From positions 1 through 64,000 of the forward strand of contig CANRFN010000018.1 in the NCBI GenBank assembly GCA_947629915.1: DNA of 64,000 nt, written 5' to 3'. The notes below the pieces were generated by a model, which saw nothing but the letters and a program-made list of their open reading frames with translations, ran no database searches and was not told where the DNA came from. Position 1 is the first letter of the stretch, and the number at the start of each line of letters is the position of its first letter. This DNA comes from an uncultured Oscillospiraceae bacterium (GTDB taxonomy: Bacteria; Bacillota; Clostridia; Oscillospirales; Oscillospiraceae). The translations under genes were made by a program, and so were the position numbers. Shown here in pieces: positions 33,394-41,834 of this stretch.

Positions 33394-35304
33394 CTACGCC
33401 TTCCCGGCTTTTCCATCGCACTCTTCCGGCCACAGCTTCGCCGCCAGCCGCTTGCACCCCGGCAGCGCCTCCACCGTCAGGCGGACAAACACGGCTTCAT
33501 CCCCAGTGAATCTCCGGAGAAACGCTTGTCCCGCCTCGCTTTTCGCAAAGTCGGCCAGGAACGTGCGGGGCATATCGTCCAGAGCTTCGCCAAAACGCGT
33601 CCAACGCTGTGCATCATCTGCGCCCAGGAGATAGTCTGTGAACCACCTTTCGCGCTGAGGCGGTATCAGGTTCGCGGCCTCAGCTGCCGTATAGGGTCTG
33701 CCTGCAGCGGAAGCCAGCACCTCCTGTGTTAGGCTGGCTCCAACGCGGTACAGGCATTTGTCTTCTGCTGCCGTACGGACCCGCAGCAGGGGCGCCATGT
33801 GGCCATCCACCGGTACTTCCATCTCTGTAAGGTGCCGGAGACATGCGCTGACATAGGCTTTCACGGCACTTTCCTGTACTTCAACCACATCAGGCAACGC
33901 AGTCTCCCCATTTGCCGTGATGTACCGCAGGACATAGAGCTCCGTGGGATTCAGCGCATTCAGCGCTTTCAGCTGCGCCTGTCTTTCACCGGGCCTGGTC
34001 TTCTCTGCCCGGCAGATCTGATGTACAAGTTCCTGCAGAAACGTCCCTGGGGGATTCTGGGATCCGCACAGCGGAAAACTGTCAGTACCGCAGCGGAGCG
34101 TGAGGCGATACCGCTCATCTGCCTGCAGCTGCACCGATGAAAACGGTGCCTTCCTGCCCAGAAGCGTCTGATTGATTGCCTTCCGCAGCGATGCTCCCAA
34201 CTGGTAGAGCTCCACCGGACTCTGCGGCCACGCGGCGACATCCCCCAAGGGAACCCGCGGATGCTGCAAAAGTTCCAGGTTCAGGAGTACCGCGGGCCAG
34301 TCCGAGATCGCCTCGTTCTTCGTCCCATAGCGCACCTTCCCGCTGTCCAGCGCGGGCTGATACAGCACTGGGCCTCCCTTGTACCGCGGCCCGCCCCAAT
34401 GCACCGTAACACACCCCAGAGATGTGGCGCCCTTCTGAAGCAAGGTCTCAATCGGCTCCGTCATGTCGCGAAGAGCGTGGAGTGATGGCGCTGCATACAG
34501 CAGCGGAACTGGGATCAGTCCGTCCAAAAGGGTCTTCGCACCCTTCCGCATGCGGCGATAGAGTGCATCCCGCTGTTTCTCCGGGTTTTTGTAGAAGGCA
34601 TAGCGGATGACATCGATGAGGATCTTCTTCTGGCTGGTGCTTCCATTGTCCATGCAGATCAGCAGGGCAGCATCCACGTAGCCGGCATGGCAAGTACATC
34701 TCAGGTCCAGAGAGGAGATGTGCACCGGGCGGAACCCCGGAGGGCACGGTGTGCTATCCATCCGCCTCTCATAGTCCGCCTGGACAGCAGGCAGTTTCGC
34801 CTTCAACATCGCCGTGAGTCGCACATCTTTCGCCAGATCCCGCACCACCCGATACAGCTGCTTCGGGTCTGGTACACTGCTCACATGGGCACGCAGTTCC
34901 TCCTCCATGTTCGAAGGCAGGGATGACATGATTCTCGCGCCGGCGCGTCGTACCAGAAGAAGCAGAATGATCCGATACTTCTCCTTCGTCTCTTCCGATG
35001 TTGGGCACTCATCCCACGGGAAAGGCACACTGGCCTGTCCGCTGTACCACTTCTGCCATCCATCGAACTGGACGGACACTTTCCCCTCCAGCGTGAGATC
35101 CCCGTCTTCCCTTGCGAGTCGAAACCACACCTGCGCCACGTTCGGCACCATGCAGTTGGGATCCCATCTCTTGCGGAAATGCTGGTTCACAGGCTTGATG
35201 ATCTCCTGACGGTACTCGTCCGATCCCTCTATCTCGTGTCTCAGCAGCTGCAATATGCTCTGCTGCGTCTCCGTTTTGCCGATCTCTTGGCTGTTTTCGG
35301 ACAT
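33394..35304 (-). CDS. Array paralogue, copy 2
   Basis: A 636-aa protein starting at ATG 35304 with GGAAGGGGGG upstream. N-terminal HFRKRWDPNCMVP and VQFDGWQKWYSG, the central FRPVHISSLDLRCTC, APSLHALRDM, the winged-helix-like LNPTELYVLRYI and a complete tail RLTVEALPGCKRLAAKL are all present. Copies 1, 2 and 3 share the clearest WDPNC motif. It lies 35 bases upstream of copy 3 and 40 downstream of copy 1. No known family; predicted soluble. Confidence 0.8.
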   Translation of the reverse strand: MSENSQEIGKTETQQSILQLLRHEIEGSDEYRQEIIKPVNQHFRKRWDPNCMVPNVAQVWFRLAREDGDLTLEGKVSVQFDGWQKWYSGQASVPFPWDECPTSEETKEKYRIILLLLVRRAGARIMSSLPSNMEEELRAHVSSVPDPKQLYRVVRDLAKDVRLTAMLKAKLPAVQADYERRMDSTPCPPGFRPVHISSLDLRCTCHAGYVDAALLICMDNGSTSQKKILIDVIRYAFYKNPEKQRDALYRRMRKGAKTLLDGLIPVPLLYAAPSLHALRDMTEPIETLLQKGATSLGCVTVHWGGPRYKGGPVLYQPALDSGKVRYGTKNEAISDWPAVLLNLELLQHPRVPLGDVAAWPQSPVELYQLGASLRKAINQTLLGRKAPFSSVQLQADERYRLTLRCGTDSFPLCGSQNPPGTFLQELVHQICRAEKTRPGERQAQLKALNALNPTELYVLRYITANGETALPDVVEVQESAVKAYVSACLRHLTEMEVPVDGHMAPLLRVRTAAEDKCLYRVGASLTQEVLASAAGRPYTAAEAANLIPPQRERWFTDYLLGADDAQRWTRFGEALDDMPRTFLADFAKSEAGQAFLRRFTGDEAVFVRLTVEALPGCKRLAAKLWPEECDGKAGKA

Positions 35305-35344
35305 AGCCTTCCCCCCTTCCGCCTGAATCGCTCCGGCCGCTCTG

Positions 35345-37249
35345 CTACACTTCCCCGCCCTTGCCCTCGTCCTCGTCCGGCCACAGCTTCGCCGCCAGCC
35401 GTTTGCACCCCGGCAGCGACTCCACCGTCAAGCGGGCAAACATGGCATCCGATCCCTTGAACCCCCGGAGAAATGCCTGCCCCTCCTCGGTCATAACAAA
35501 CGCCTTCAGGAAAGCTCTGTCCATGCAGTCCAGGGCCTCGTTGAAACGGGTCCACCGCTGCCCCTCATCCGCCTCGAGGAGATAGCGGGTAAACCACTTT
35601 CCCCGCGCTTTCGGCTTCATCCTCTCCAGGTCTGCCGGCGTGAGGGGGCGCCCCACAGCGGCCTGCAGCACCTCGGGCTCGATCAGGGCCGCAGCGCTGT
35701 ATTTGTAGAACCAGTTGTAGTAGCTGTACACTTCCCGGGTACGCAGAAGCGGCGCCGCTTTGCCTTCCACTGGTACTTCCACCTCAGTGAGGTGCTTCAG
35801 GCACGTCTGCGTATACGGTTTGGGCGTGTACACCTGTTTATCGATGGCATTGGCCAATTTCGTGTAATAGGTCTCCCCGTGTTCCGTGACATACCGCAGC
35901 ACCGTCAGCTCCGTGGGGTCCAGGCTGTTCAGCACTTTCCACTGTGCCTCCCTCTCCGCGGGCCGGGCGGTCTCATCCCGAAAGATCCGCTCTGCGATCC
36001 TCTGCAAAGCCATCTCAAAACTTTCCTCGGATGTATCCAGCGCCGCTTTTCTGGTGCTCCAGAGCAGCACCGCCAAGTGGAGCTTCTTGTCCGCCAGCAG
36101 CTTTACCGAAGGCACAGGCACCCCGGTGCCCTGAAAGGTCTTCTCCAGGATCTCCTGCAGGGATTCGCCCACGCGGCAGACCCCAGGCAGATCCTGGGGC
36201 AAGGCCTCCCAATCACGAGAGGCGTCCCGCGGCTGCGCCAGAAGGTCCGGGTACAGCGGCACAGCGGGGCAGTTCAAGATCCCTTCTCCGTCCCTGCCAA
36301 AGCGTACTTTTCCTCTGTCCTGCCTGGGCTGATACAGCAAGGGGCCCGCTCCAAACTGCGGTCCGTCCCACTGCACCGTGACACATCCCAGGGAGACGGC
36401 TCCCTGTTCCAGCAAGGTCTGCAGTCTGTCCGTCATGCCAGGGAGATTCCGGAGAGAGAAAGCCGTGTACAGCAGCGGAACCCGGACAGCCCGCTGCAAA
36501 AGGATCTCCACACTGTCTTTGGCCTGGGAATAGAGTGCCTCCACCCGTTTCACCGGATCCACATAGAAGGCACAGCAACCGGGAGCAAAGTCGATCTTCT
36601 TTTCGCTGTGTACCCCGTTGTCCATGCGGATCAGCAGTGCGATCTCCCAGCGCTCACAGCCAGCCTTGCAGCGCAGTGCCAGAGAGGCAATGTGCGCCGG
36701 CTGAAATCCCACTGGGCAAGGTGTCTTTGCTAGCTGCGCCTCATAGGCGGCCTGGATAGCAGGTCTCTTCTCGTCTAACATCGCCACCAAACCCGGGTGG
36801 GATGCCAACGCTCTCTCGGTCTGCCCGAACTCGTCCAGGTGAAGCCGAACCCTCCAGCGCAGCTCCTCCATCATCTTCACAGGCAGCCGCGATTCCAAGT
36901 CCGCGCCAACATCCTCTACCAACTGCGGCAGAATCGCTCGGATCTGCGCTTTGAGTTCTTCTGCCGTCCGGTAGTCCGACCATGCAAAGCGCACCTCAGA
37001 CCTGCCCCAATATTCGGTCTTCCAGTAGGCAGACTGCGCATCTGTGTTCACGCGGAGAACCACAAAGCCGCCCTCCCTGTAGAGGTCGAACTTCACAGAC
37101 AGTACTTCCGGCACACAGTTGGGATCCCACTTCTCGGCGAAAAACCGGTCGATGCGCTGTGTGATCAGAGCGCGATACTTCCCCGTCTCGCTCTCCTCAT
37201 CGAGCAGCTGCTTCATCACCAGCCGCTCCAGATCAGACCCATGGTACAT
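35345..37249 (-). CDS. Array paralogue, copy 1 (promoter-proximal)
   Basis: A 634-aa first gene of the operon. ATG 37249 has GGGGGGAG 6 bases upstream, 70 bases after the -10 box; an in-frame codon 54 bases earlier has no such support. It contains FFAEKWDPNCVPE, the central FQPAHIASLALRCKA, the winged-helix-like LDPTELTVLRYV, VYTPKPYTQTCLKHL, and the tail MDRAFLKAF then RLTVESLPGCKRL. No signal peptide, membrane segment or catalytic motif can be recognised. Its role is inferred only from the shared operon with MoxR and VWA. Confidence 0.8.
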   Translation of the reverse strand: MYHGSDLERLVMKQLLDEESETGKYRALITQRIDRFFAEKWDPNCVPEVLSVKFDLYREGGFVVLRVNTDAQSAYWKTEYWGRSEVRFAWSDYRTAEELKAQIRAILPQLVEDVGADLESRLPVKMMEELRWRVRLHLDEFGQTERALASHPGLVAMLDEKRPAIQAAYEAQLAKTPCPVGFQPAHIASLALRCKAGCERWEIALLIRMDNGVHSEKKIDFAPGCCAFYVDPVKRVEALYSQAKDSVEILLQRAVRVPLLYTAFSLRNLPGMTDRLQTLLEQGAVSLGCVTVQWDGPQFGAGPLLYQPRQDRGKVRFGRDGEGILNCPAVPLYPDLLAQPRDASRDWEALPQDLPGVCRVGESLQEILEKTFQGTGVPVPSVKLLADKKLHLAVLLWSTRKAALDTSEESFEMALQRIAERIFRDETARPAEREAQWKVLNSLDPTELTVLRYVTEHGETYYTKLANAIDKQVYTPKPYTQTCLKHLTEVEVPVEGKAAPLLRTREVYSYYNWFYKYSAAALIEPEVLQAAVGRPLTPADLERMKPKARGKWFTRYLLEADEGQRWTRFNEALDCMDRAFLKAFVMTEEGQAFLRGFKGSDAMFARLTVESLPGCKRLAAKLWPDEDEGKGGEV

Positions 37250-37318
37250 GTCCAACTCCCCCCTTCCCCACAAGGCCTGTGCTGCATCTTCTGCAGCCCC
37301 CAAGACAGGCCAGCGCTT

Positions 37319-37347
37319 ATTTTACTCTCGTGGATTGACGATGTCAA
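37319..37347 (-). promoter_or_regulatory. Strong promoter with overlapping palindrome for the array operon
   Basis: On the minus strand, -35 TTGACA (37342-37347), a spacer of exactly 17 bases and -10 TAAAAT (37319-37324). The 13-base palindrome TTGAC-GAT-GTCAA (37335-37347, plus-strand reading) covers the -35 box and could be a repressor operator. No regulator gene is adjacent. Confidence 0.85.
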
Positions 37348-37687
37348 CCCATTTTTGTAATTTTTCCGACAGTTTTTTCGTGTCGGAGTCCTTGGCATTT
37401 TCCAGAAATGGAGGATTCACCTTCATCGTCTTCCACAGCACTATTCAATTGCATGCTAGGCATCCGCAGATCTTTTCACGCTCCTTCCAACCCACCAGGC
37501 AAGGCACAATTTGCACTATCTTTACATCATTTTTGCAGTTTCTCTCTTGTTATTCCCAGAGTTCTCGGGTATTCTGTCCCACAGAGGCAGTCAGATTCTA
37601 GCGTTTTCATGCTCTCTCCCCGGGGAGCACAGCATTTTCCAGCTCTGCCAATTCGGTCACTTCAAGCCACGATAGGAGGCACCATCT
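37348..37687. other. A/T-rich intergenic region between divergent genes
   Basis: About 340 bases between the array promoter and the membrane-anchored protein. It is clearly richer in A and T than the flanks. I see no RNA gene or supported small frame; any promoter for the gene at 37688 must lie here, but none is close to consensus. Confidence 0.5.
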
Positions 37688-38170
37688 GTGATGAAAAAGA
37701 GGATTCTGTATGTCATTGGCACACTTTTTGCACTATCTGTTGTATGTGGTCTTATATTTGTCTACATGGCTTTTATTCATGGGTTCTATGCCGCCAGCGA
37801 CAGGCCAGTCGGACCTTACACGGGGCCCGCCAGCCTGGCGTATCTGCCGGACTTGCCCTGCTACAAAATCGCCCAAAATCGGTACAATCAGCCTATTTTC
37901 GAGGATCCGGATGCCGCCTTCCAGCAGGCTACAAAAGACTACGCACATGCCATCCAGCTGGTCTATCAGCAGTTTCACGAGGCGTATCGCCTGGACCCCT
38001 TCGGCAAGCACACATACCAGGCATACAAGTCCCTGGGCTGGCAACTCACAACGGATGACGAGGCGATTCGGAAGCAGGGATCCGATCTCACGAAATTCCT
38101 GGACCTCTATGAGAACAGCGAAAAGCGGTGGTTTCTCACGCCCTACGGATGGGATCGAGTCGCGCCATAG
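37688..38170 (+). CDS. Membrane-anchored hypothetical protein
   Basis: A protein of about 160 aa with one N-terminal hydrophobic segment (residues 5-28, YVIGTLFALSVVCGLIFVYM) after Lys-Lys-Arg. It is therefore a signal anchor or signal peptide with an extracytoplasmic helical domain rich in Tyr and Gln (residues 75-160). TAGGAGG is 8 bases before GTG 37688 and 11 before ATG 37691, so either may be used. No family is recognised. It is divergent from the array operon and 82 bases before the transposase-like gene. Confidence 0.6.
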   Translation: MMKKRILYVIGTLFALSVVCGLIFVYMAFIHGFYAASDRPVGPYTGPASLAYLPDLPCYKIAQNRYNQPIFEDPDAAFQQATKDYAHAIQLVYQQFHEAYRLDPFGKHTYQAYKSLGWQLTTDDEAIRKQGSDLTKFLDLYENSEKRWFLTPYGWDRVAP

Positions 38171-38186
38171 TGCTGCCAAGTTCAGC

Positions 38187-38216
38187 TTGCCCATGTCGGT
38201 ATCGTAGGTGTATACT
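38187..38216 (+). promoter_or_regulatory. Promoter of the transposase-like gene
   Basis: -35 TTGCCC (38187-38192), an 18-base spacer and -10 TATACT (38211-38216) lie 36 bases before ATG 38253. Confidence 0.65.
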
Positions 38217-38252
38217 CTTCGCACACAGGCGATCCAGAAAGGGGGTCTCATC

Positions 38253-39932
38253 ATGTACAGCACCGTCCCGGTGCCGATCCCGCAGCGGGAGAAAGGGCTC
38301 AGCATCAAGAAGATCGGCAACGTGCGCTACGTGTACTTCAACACCGCATACAAGTACAGCGCCCAGACGAAGAAGACCTCGCCCCAGTCCAAGTCCATCG
38401 GCAAGGTGATCGAGGGCAGGCCTGGGATGATGTACCCCAACGAGAACTTCTATCGATACTTCCCGGAGGAGGCAGCCGAGTACCTCGCCCCCGGGGACAC
38501 CTCCATAGATCCAGCCTGTGAGGCCAGGGAATCCTCCGTCCGCCAGCTCTGGGAGGTAAAGGTTGGAGGAACCATCGTCATAGATGCGGTCCTGAAGCGT
38601 CTGAAGTTGAAGCCGCTCATTCGGCACATCTTCGGGAAGCGCACCGAGCTGTTTCTGGATCTGCTGGCCTGCTGTGTCCTCACAGAGGGCCGCCTGGACT
38701 GGAACCGCTATCGGGAAGAGCACGTTCTGTTTCAAAAGGACACGCGGGTGCCGTCCGCCTCCGATGCAGCCCAGTTCCTGCGGAACATCCCGGAGGTGGA
38801 CTGCAAGGCCTTCCTCGATGCCTGGAACCGGCAGCGGGACCACAGCCATCCTGTCACGGTGTGCTGCGGCTCCATCGGTACGCCAACCGAGGGCATCCAC
38901 TATGCCGTGGTCTGGGACAATGTCTCGAAACGGCCGGTGCTGTACCGATACACCCCCGGGCGTGCGCTGGACAGTTCAGATCTCCAGGAGACCGCAGATC
39001 TCCTGCGCAGCCACCAGTACACAGGCCTCTGCTACCTTCTTGACGGAGACCATGCCTCTCCCGAGGTGATCCGCGCCATAGCCGCCAGCGGCTTTCCCTT
39101 CTTGGTCCAGACAGACGGCATGCACCCCATGGTCCGCAATCCTCTGGAAGACCTTCGCAGCACCTTGGAGGCAGCCCTGGAATACTACGAATTCATGCCC
39201 GGGGTATTCGGTGCATCCCAATGGCACCGCTATTGGACCGAAGGCCAGATGGAGTGCAATGTCCACATCCTGTACCAGCCCCAGGCGGCCGCCCATGCCC
39301 GGGAAGCGCTGTCTGCCGCCGTCTCGGAATGTGAGGCGTCTCTGCGACAGCACATTGGGCGTCCCATCTGTCTGGAGTTGGAATTCCAGAGGTTCTTCTC
39401 CCTGGAGCGGGATGCGGAGGGCAACCTGCTCTCCTTCCAACGGCGGGACGATGTCCTGCAGGATGTCCTCGAACACAGCGGGTTTCTCGTACTCGTCACA
39501 GACGGCCGGCACAATTTTCAATATGCCATGAACTGGTACAGCTGCCGGGACAACGGCGCCCCTCCCTTTCGGCTGGACGGTCTCTTTCCTGCGGGGTCCG
39601 ATTTCCCCCGCGGCGGCATGCTGCTCTCCTTCGCAGCCCAGATTGTCTGGGATGAGATATACACCCTGCTGCAACCCGGCAAAAAGGCGTCTGGCCTGCA
39701 GTTCCCGGGCATCTCCCCGGTATCCGCCGGCATCGCCGCCCTGGAGAACATGACGATCGTCCGAAACGAGGCATACCAGTACCAGCTGGCCACCGCCCTC
39801 AAGAGAGCCCAAAAGGGCGCCTTTGCCGCCTGCGGAATCGCCCCGGACATCGCGGTGCAGCGGGCCTGGGAGATCGGGCTGCAGCTCCAGGCAGCCGCAG
39901 TCCAGCCTCCATCTCAGGTCCGGCGCAGCTGA
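38253..39932 (+). CDS. IS4/IS1634-like transposase relative, catalytic site degenerate
   Basis: A 559-aa intact frame; ATG 38253 has AGAAAGGGGG 7 bases upstream. The N-terminus (VRYVYFNTAYKYS, SIGKVIEG) and middle (VLYRYTPGRALDSSDLQE, CYLLDGDHASPEVI) follow the layout of IS1634/IS4 transposases, including the second catalytic Asp region. The first Asp motif reads CCGSIGTPTEG. The late Y-R-E region reads NWYSCRDNGAPPF, without the expected Glu. No terminal inverted repeats are obvious, and the gene has its own promoter and terminator. It is either a decayed element with an intact frame or a retained transposase-derived protein. Confidence 0.65.
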   Translation: MYSTVPVPIPQREKGLSIKKIGNVRYVYFNTAYKYSAQTKKTSPQSKSIGKVIEGRPGMMYPNENFYRYFPEEAAEYLAPGDTSIDPACEARESSVRQLWEVKVGGTIVIDAVLKRLKLKPLIRHIFGKRTELFLDLLACCVLTEGRLDWNRYREEHVLFQKDTRVPSASDAAQFLRNIPEVDCKAFLDAWNRQRDHSHPVTVCCGSIGTPTEGIHYAVVWDNVSKRPVLYRYTPGRALDSSDLQETADLLRSHQYTGLCYLLDGDHASPEVIRAIAASGFPFLVQTDGMHPMVRNPLEDLRSTLEAALEYYEFMPGVFGASQWHRYWTEGQMECNVHILYQPQAAAHAREALSAAVSECEASLRQHIGRPICLELEFQRFFSLERDAEGNLLSFQRRDDVLQDVLEHSGFLVLVTDGRHNFQYAMNWYSCRDNGAPPFRLDGLFPAGSDFPRGGMLLSFAAQIVWDEIYTLLQPGKKASGLQFPGISPVSAGIAALENMTIVRNEAYQYQLATALKRAQKGAFAACGIAPDIAVQRAWEIGLQLQAAAVQPPSQVRRS

Positions 39933-39962
39933 GCCCGCCCAAGCCAATCAGCCTATCCCTTT

Positions 39963-39994
39963 TGGGGGTCTTGCCATGCAAGGCCCCCATTTTG
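39963..39994 (+). terminator. Terminator of the transposase-like gene
   Basis: An 11-base stem TGGGGGTCTTG/CAAGGCCCCCA (one G-T pair) with a 5-base loop is followed by TTTTG. Confidence 0.82.
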
Positions 39995-40022
39995 CATCCA
40001 TCTGAAATCCAGCGCTTTTTCC

Positions 40023-40051
40023 TTGACACCCTACCCCTCTCGCCTTACAAT
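40023..40051 (+). promoter_or_regulatory. Promoter of the desulfurase/tRNA-modification operon
   Basis: Consensus -35 TTGACA (40023-40028), a 17-base spacer and -10 TACAAT (40046-40051) lie 29 bases before the ATG at 40081. Confidence 0.85.
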
Positions 40052-40080
40052 ACAGGAAAAACCCAACCGAGGTGTTCCCC

Positions 40081-41217
40081 ATGTCCCTCACCTATTTCGA
40101 CTACGCCGCCACCACACCGGTTCACCCGGCGGCGGTGGCGGCCCTGATGCAAGCCCTGTCCCAGTTCGGCAACCCCTCCTCCCGGTACCCCATCGGCCGG
40201 GATGCCGCCGCCGCGTTGAAAGCACAGCGGGAGGTCATCGCAAAAGCTGTGGGCTGCAGCCCGGCAGAGCTCTTCTTCACCTCCGGCGGCACGGAGGGAG
40301 ACAACTGGGCCATCCGCAAAGGGGTAGAGCGGAACCGCCGCAAGGGCAAGCACATCATCACCACCGCCATCGAGCACGCCGCCGTGCTGGAGACCTGCAA
40401 AGATCTGGAGCGGCAGGGATACGAGCTCACCGTTCTGAAGCCGGACCGGGCCGGCAGAATCCAGTCCCAGCAGGTACTGGACGCCCTCCGCCCGGACACC
40501 GCCCTCATTTCCATGATGGCGGTGAACAACGAGACCGGTGTGGTGCTCCCGGTCCAGGAGACCGTGCGGGCTGTGAAGGCCAAGGACCCCAATGTGCTCA
40601 TCCACTGCGATGCCGTCCAGGGCTTTTTGAAACTGCCCTACTCCCTCACCTCCACCGGCGCGGACTTCGTCGCCATCTCCGGCCACAAGATCGGCGCCCC
40701 CAAGGGGATCGGCGCCCTCTACATCCGCAAAGGCCTGAAGCTGGCTCCCCTGCTCACCGGCGGCGGCCAGGAGGAGGGTCTCCGCTCCGGCACCGAGCCC
40801 ACCGCCCAGATCGCCGCCTTTGCCGCCGCGGTGGAGGCCATGGTGCAGGACAAAGACCGGCTGCAGCGCACAGAGGCCATCAAGACATACACCCTGGACA
40901 AGCTGCAAGCTGCCCTGCCCAAGCTGCAGATCCTCTCCCGGGGAGATGCCCCCCACATCACGGCGGTGTCCCTCCCCGGATACAAGAGCGAGGTGGTGGT
41001 CCGGGTGCTGGGGGACCAGGGGATCTGTATCTCCTCCGGCTCCGCCTGCCACAAAGGTAAGCCCAGCCACGTCTTTGCCGCCATGGGACTGCCCAAGCCC
41101 CTGATGGACGGGGCTCTGCGTCTGTCCTTCTCCCCAAGCACTTCCGAGGAAGAGGCAGATCGGCTGGTGGCTGCTCTGAAAGCCGCCTCCGAGCAGCTCT
41201 TCCCCACCCTTTCCTGA
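40081..41217 (+). CDS. Cysteine desulfurase (NifS/IscS-like)
   Basis: A 378-aa PLP enzyme that takes sulfur from cysteine to give a persulfide. ATG 40081 (MSLTYFDYAATTP) has GAGGTG 6 bases upstream. The PLP lysine lies in SGHKIGAPKG, the PLP His in TAIEHAA, and the mobile catalytic cysteine in SSGSACHKGKPS. It is first in an operon that also encodes MnmA, a classical sulfur acceptor pathway, so supply of sulfur for tRNA 2-thiouridine is the best guess. No IscU-type scaffold gene is adjacent. Confidence 0.93.
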   Translation: MSLTYFDYAATTPVHPAAVAALMQALSQFGNPSSRYPIGRDAAAALKAQREVIAKAVGCSPAELFFTSGGTEGDNWAIRKGVERNRRKGKHIITTAIEHAAVLETCKDLERQGYELTVLKPDRAGRIQSQQVLDALRPDTALISMMAVNNETGVVLPVQETVRAVKAKDPNVLIHCDAVQGFLKLPYSLTSTGADFVAISGHKIGAPKGIGALYIRKGLKLAPLLTGGGQEEGLRSGTEPTAQIAAFAAAVEAMVQDKDRLQRTEAIKTYTLDKLQAALPKLQILSRGDAPHITAVSLPGYKSEVVVRVLGDQGICISSGSACHKGKPSHVFAAMGLPKPLMDGALRLSFSPSTSEEEADRLVAALKAASEQLFPTLS

Positions 41218-41267
41218 CAGCCCGAAACAGAAACAAACACCGCACACTATCAAGGAGGTCTTTTATC

Positions 41268-41834
41268 ATGATTCCAACCCCGCAGCAGGCATGGGAACTT
41301 CTCTGCCGCTATAACGAAGGAGACTTTCACCGCAAGCACGCCCGTACCGTAGGAGACGTGATGCGCTGGTACGCCATAGACCAGGGCTACGCCGACGAGG
41401 CGGACTTCTGGGAGGCCGTGGGCATTCTCCACGACCTGGACTTTGAACAGTGGCCGGAGCAGCACTGCGTCAAGTGCCAGGAGCTGATGCAGGCCGAGGG
41501 CATTGACGAGCGCCTCATCCGGGCCGCCGCCAGCCACGGGTACGGCCTCACCGGCGTGGAATATGCCCCCACCCACCAGATGGAGAAGATTCTCTTCGCC
41601 GCAGACGAGCTCACCGGCCTCATCGGCGCCGCCGCGCTGATGAGGCCCTCCAAGAGCTGCTCCGATCTGGAGGTGAAGTCCCTGAAGAAGAAGTTCAAGG
41701 ACAAGAAATTTGCCGCAGGCTGCTCCCGGGACGTGATCCAGCAGGGGGCAGACAACCTGGGCTGGACCCTGGAGGAGCTGATGGAGAAGACCATCGCCGC
41801 CATGCGGGCCAGCGAAGAGGCCGCCCAGGCATGA
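41268..41834 (+). CDS. HD-superfamily hydrolase
   Basis: A 188-aa protein with a strong AAGGAGG site. Metal-binding residues fit the HD fold: HRKHART near residue 22, HDLDFE at about 54, and ASHGYG near 83. The second half is helical and lysine-rich. It probably hydrolyses a phosphoester (nucleotide or second messenger), but the substrate cannot be read from sequence. It lies 50 bases after the desulfurase gene and overlaps trmO by 4 bases. Confidence 0.85.
   Translation: MIPTPQQAWELLCRYNEGDFHRKHARTVGDVMRWYAIDQGYADEADFWEAVGILHDLDFEQWPEQHCVKCQELMQAEGIDERLIRAAASHGYGLTGVEYAPTHQMEKILFAADELTGLIGAAALMRPSKSCSDLEVKSLKKKFKDKKFAAGCSRDVIQQGADNLGWTLEELMEKTIAAMRASEEAAQA

Larger units (their letters stand above)
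22774..37249 (-). repeat. Tandem array of eight paralogous genes
   Basis: Eight head-to-tail gene copies of about 1.9 kb, one shortened and broken, separated by 11-56 bases. The most similar stretches are the final 200-250 bases of copies 1-7 (for example 24510-24740, 26430-26660, 28375-28600, 30310-30540, 33420-33640, 35370-35590). The N-terminal thirds differ much more. This is a gene family array, not a simple or CRISPR-type repeat. Confidence 0.9.

Noticed and set aside
20210-37249. YehLMPQ/MolR-type operon with DUF4132 proteins
   Set aside because: The MoxR and VWA genes recall that operon, but I see none of the MolR/DUF4132 or SWIM zinc-finger signatures in the paralogues.
22774-37303. 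CRISPR array or transposon array
   Set aside because: The repeat units are whole genes of about 1.9 kb with continuous reading frames; there are no short regular repeats with spacers, no terminal inverted repeats and no transposase motif.
40081-41217. Cysteine desulfurase as DndA/SspA of the defence-like trio
   Set aside because: It lies 14 kb away from the trio on the opposite strand, under its own promoter, in an operon with mnmA and trmO, which explains it fully.
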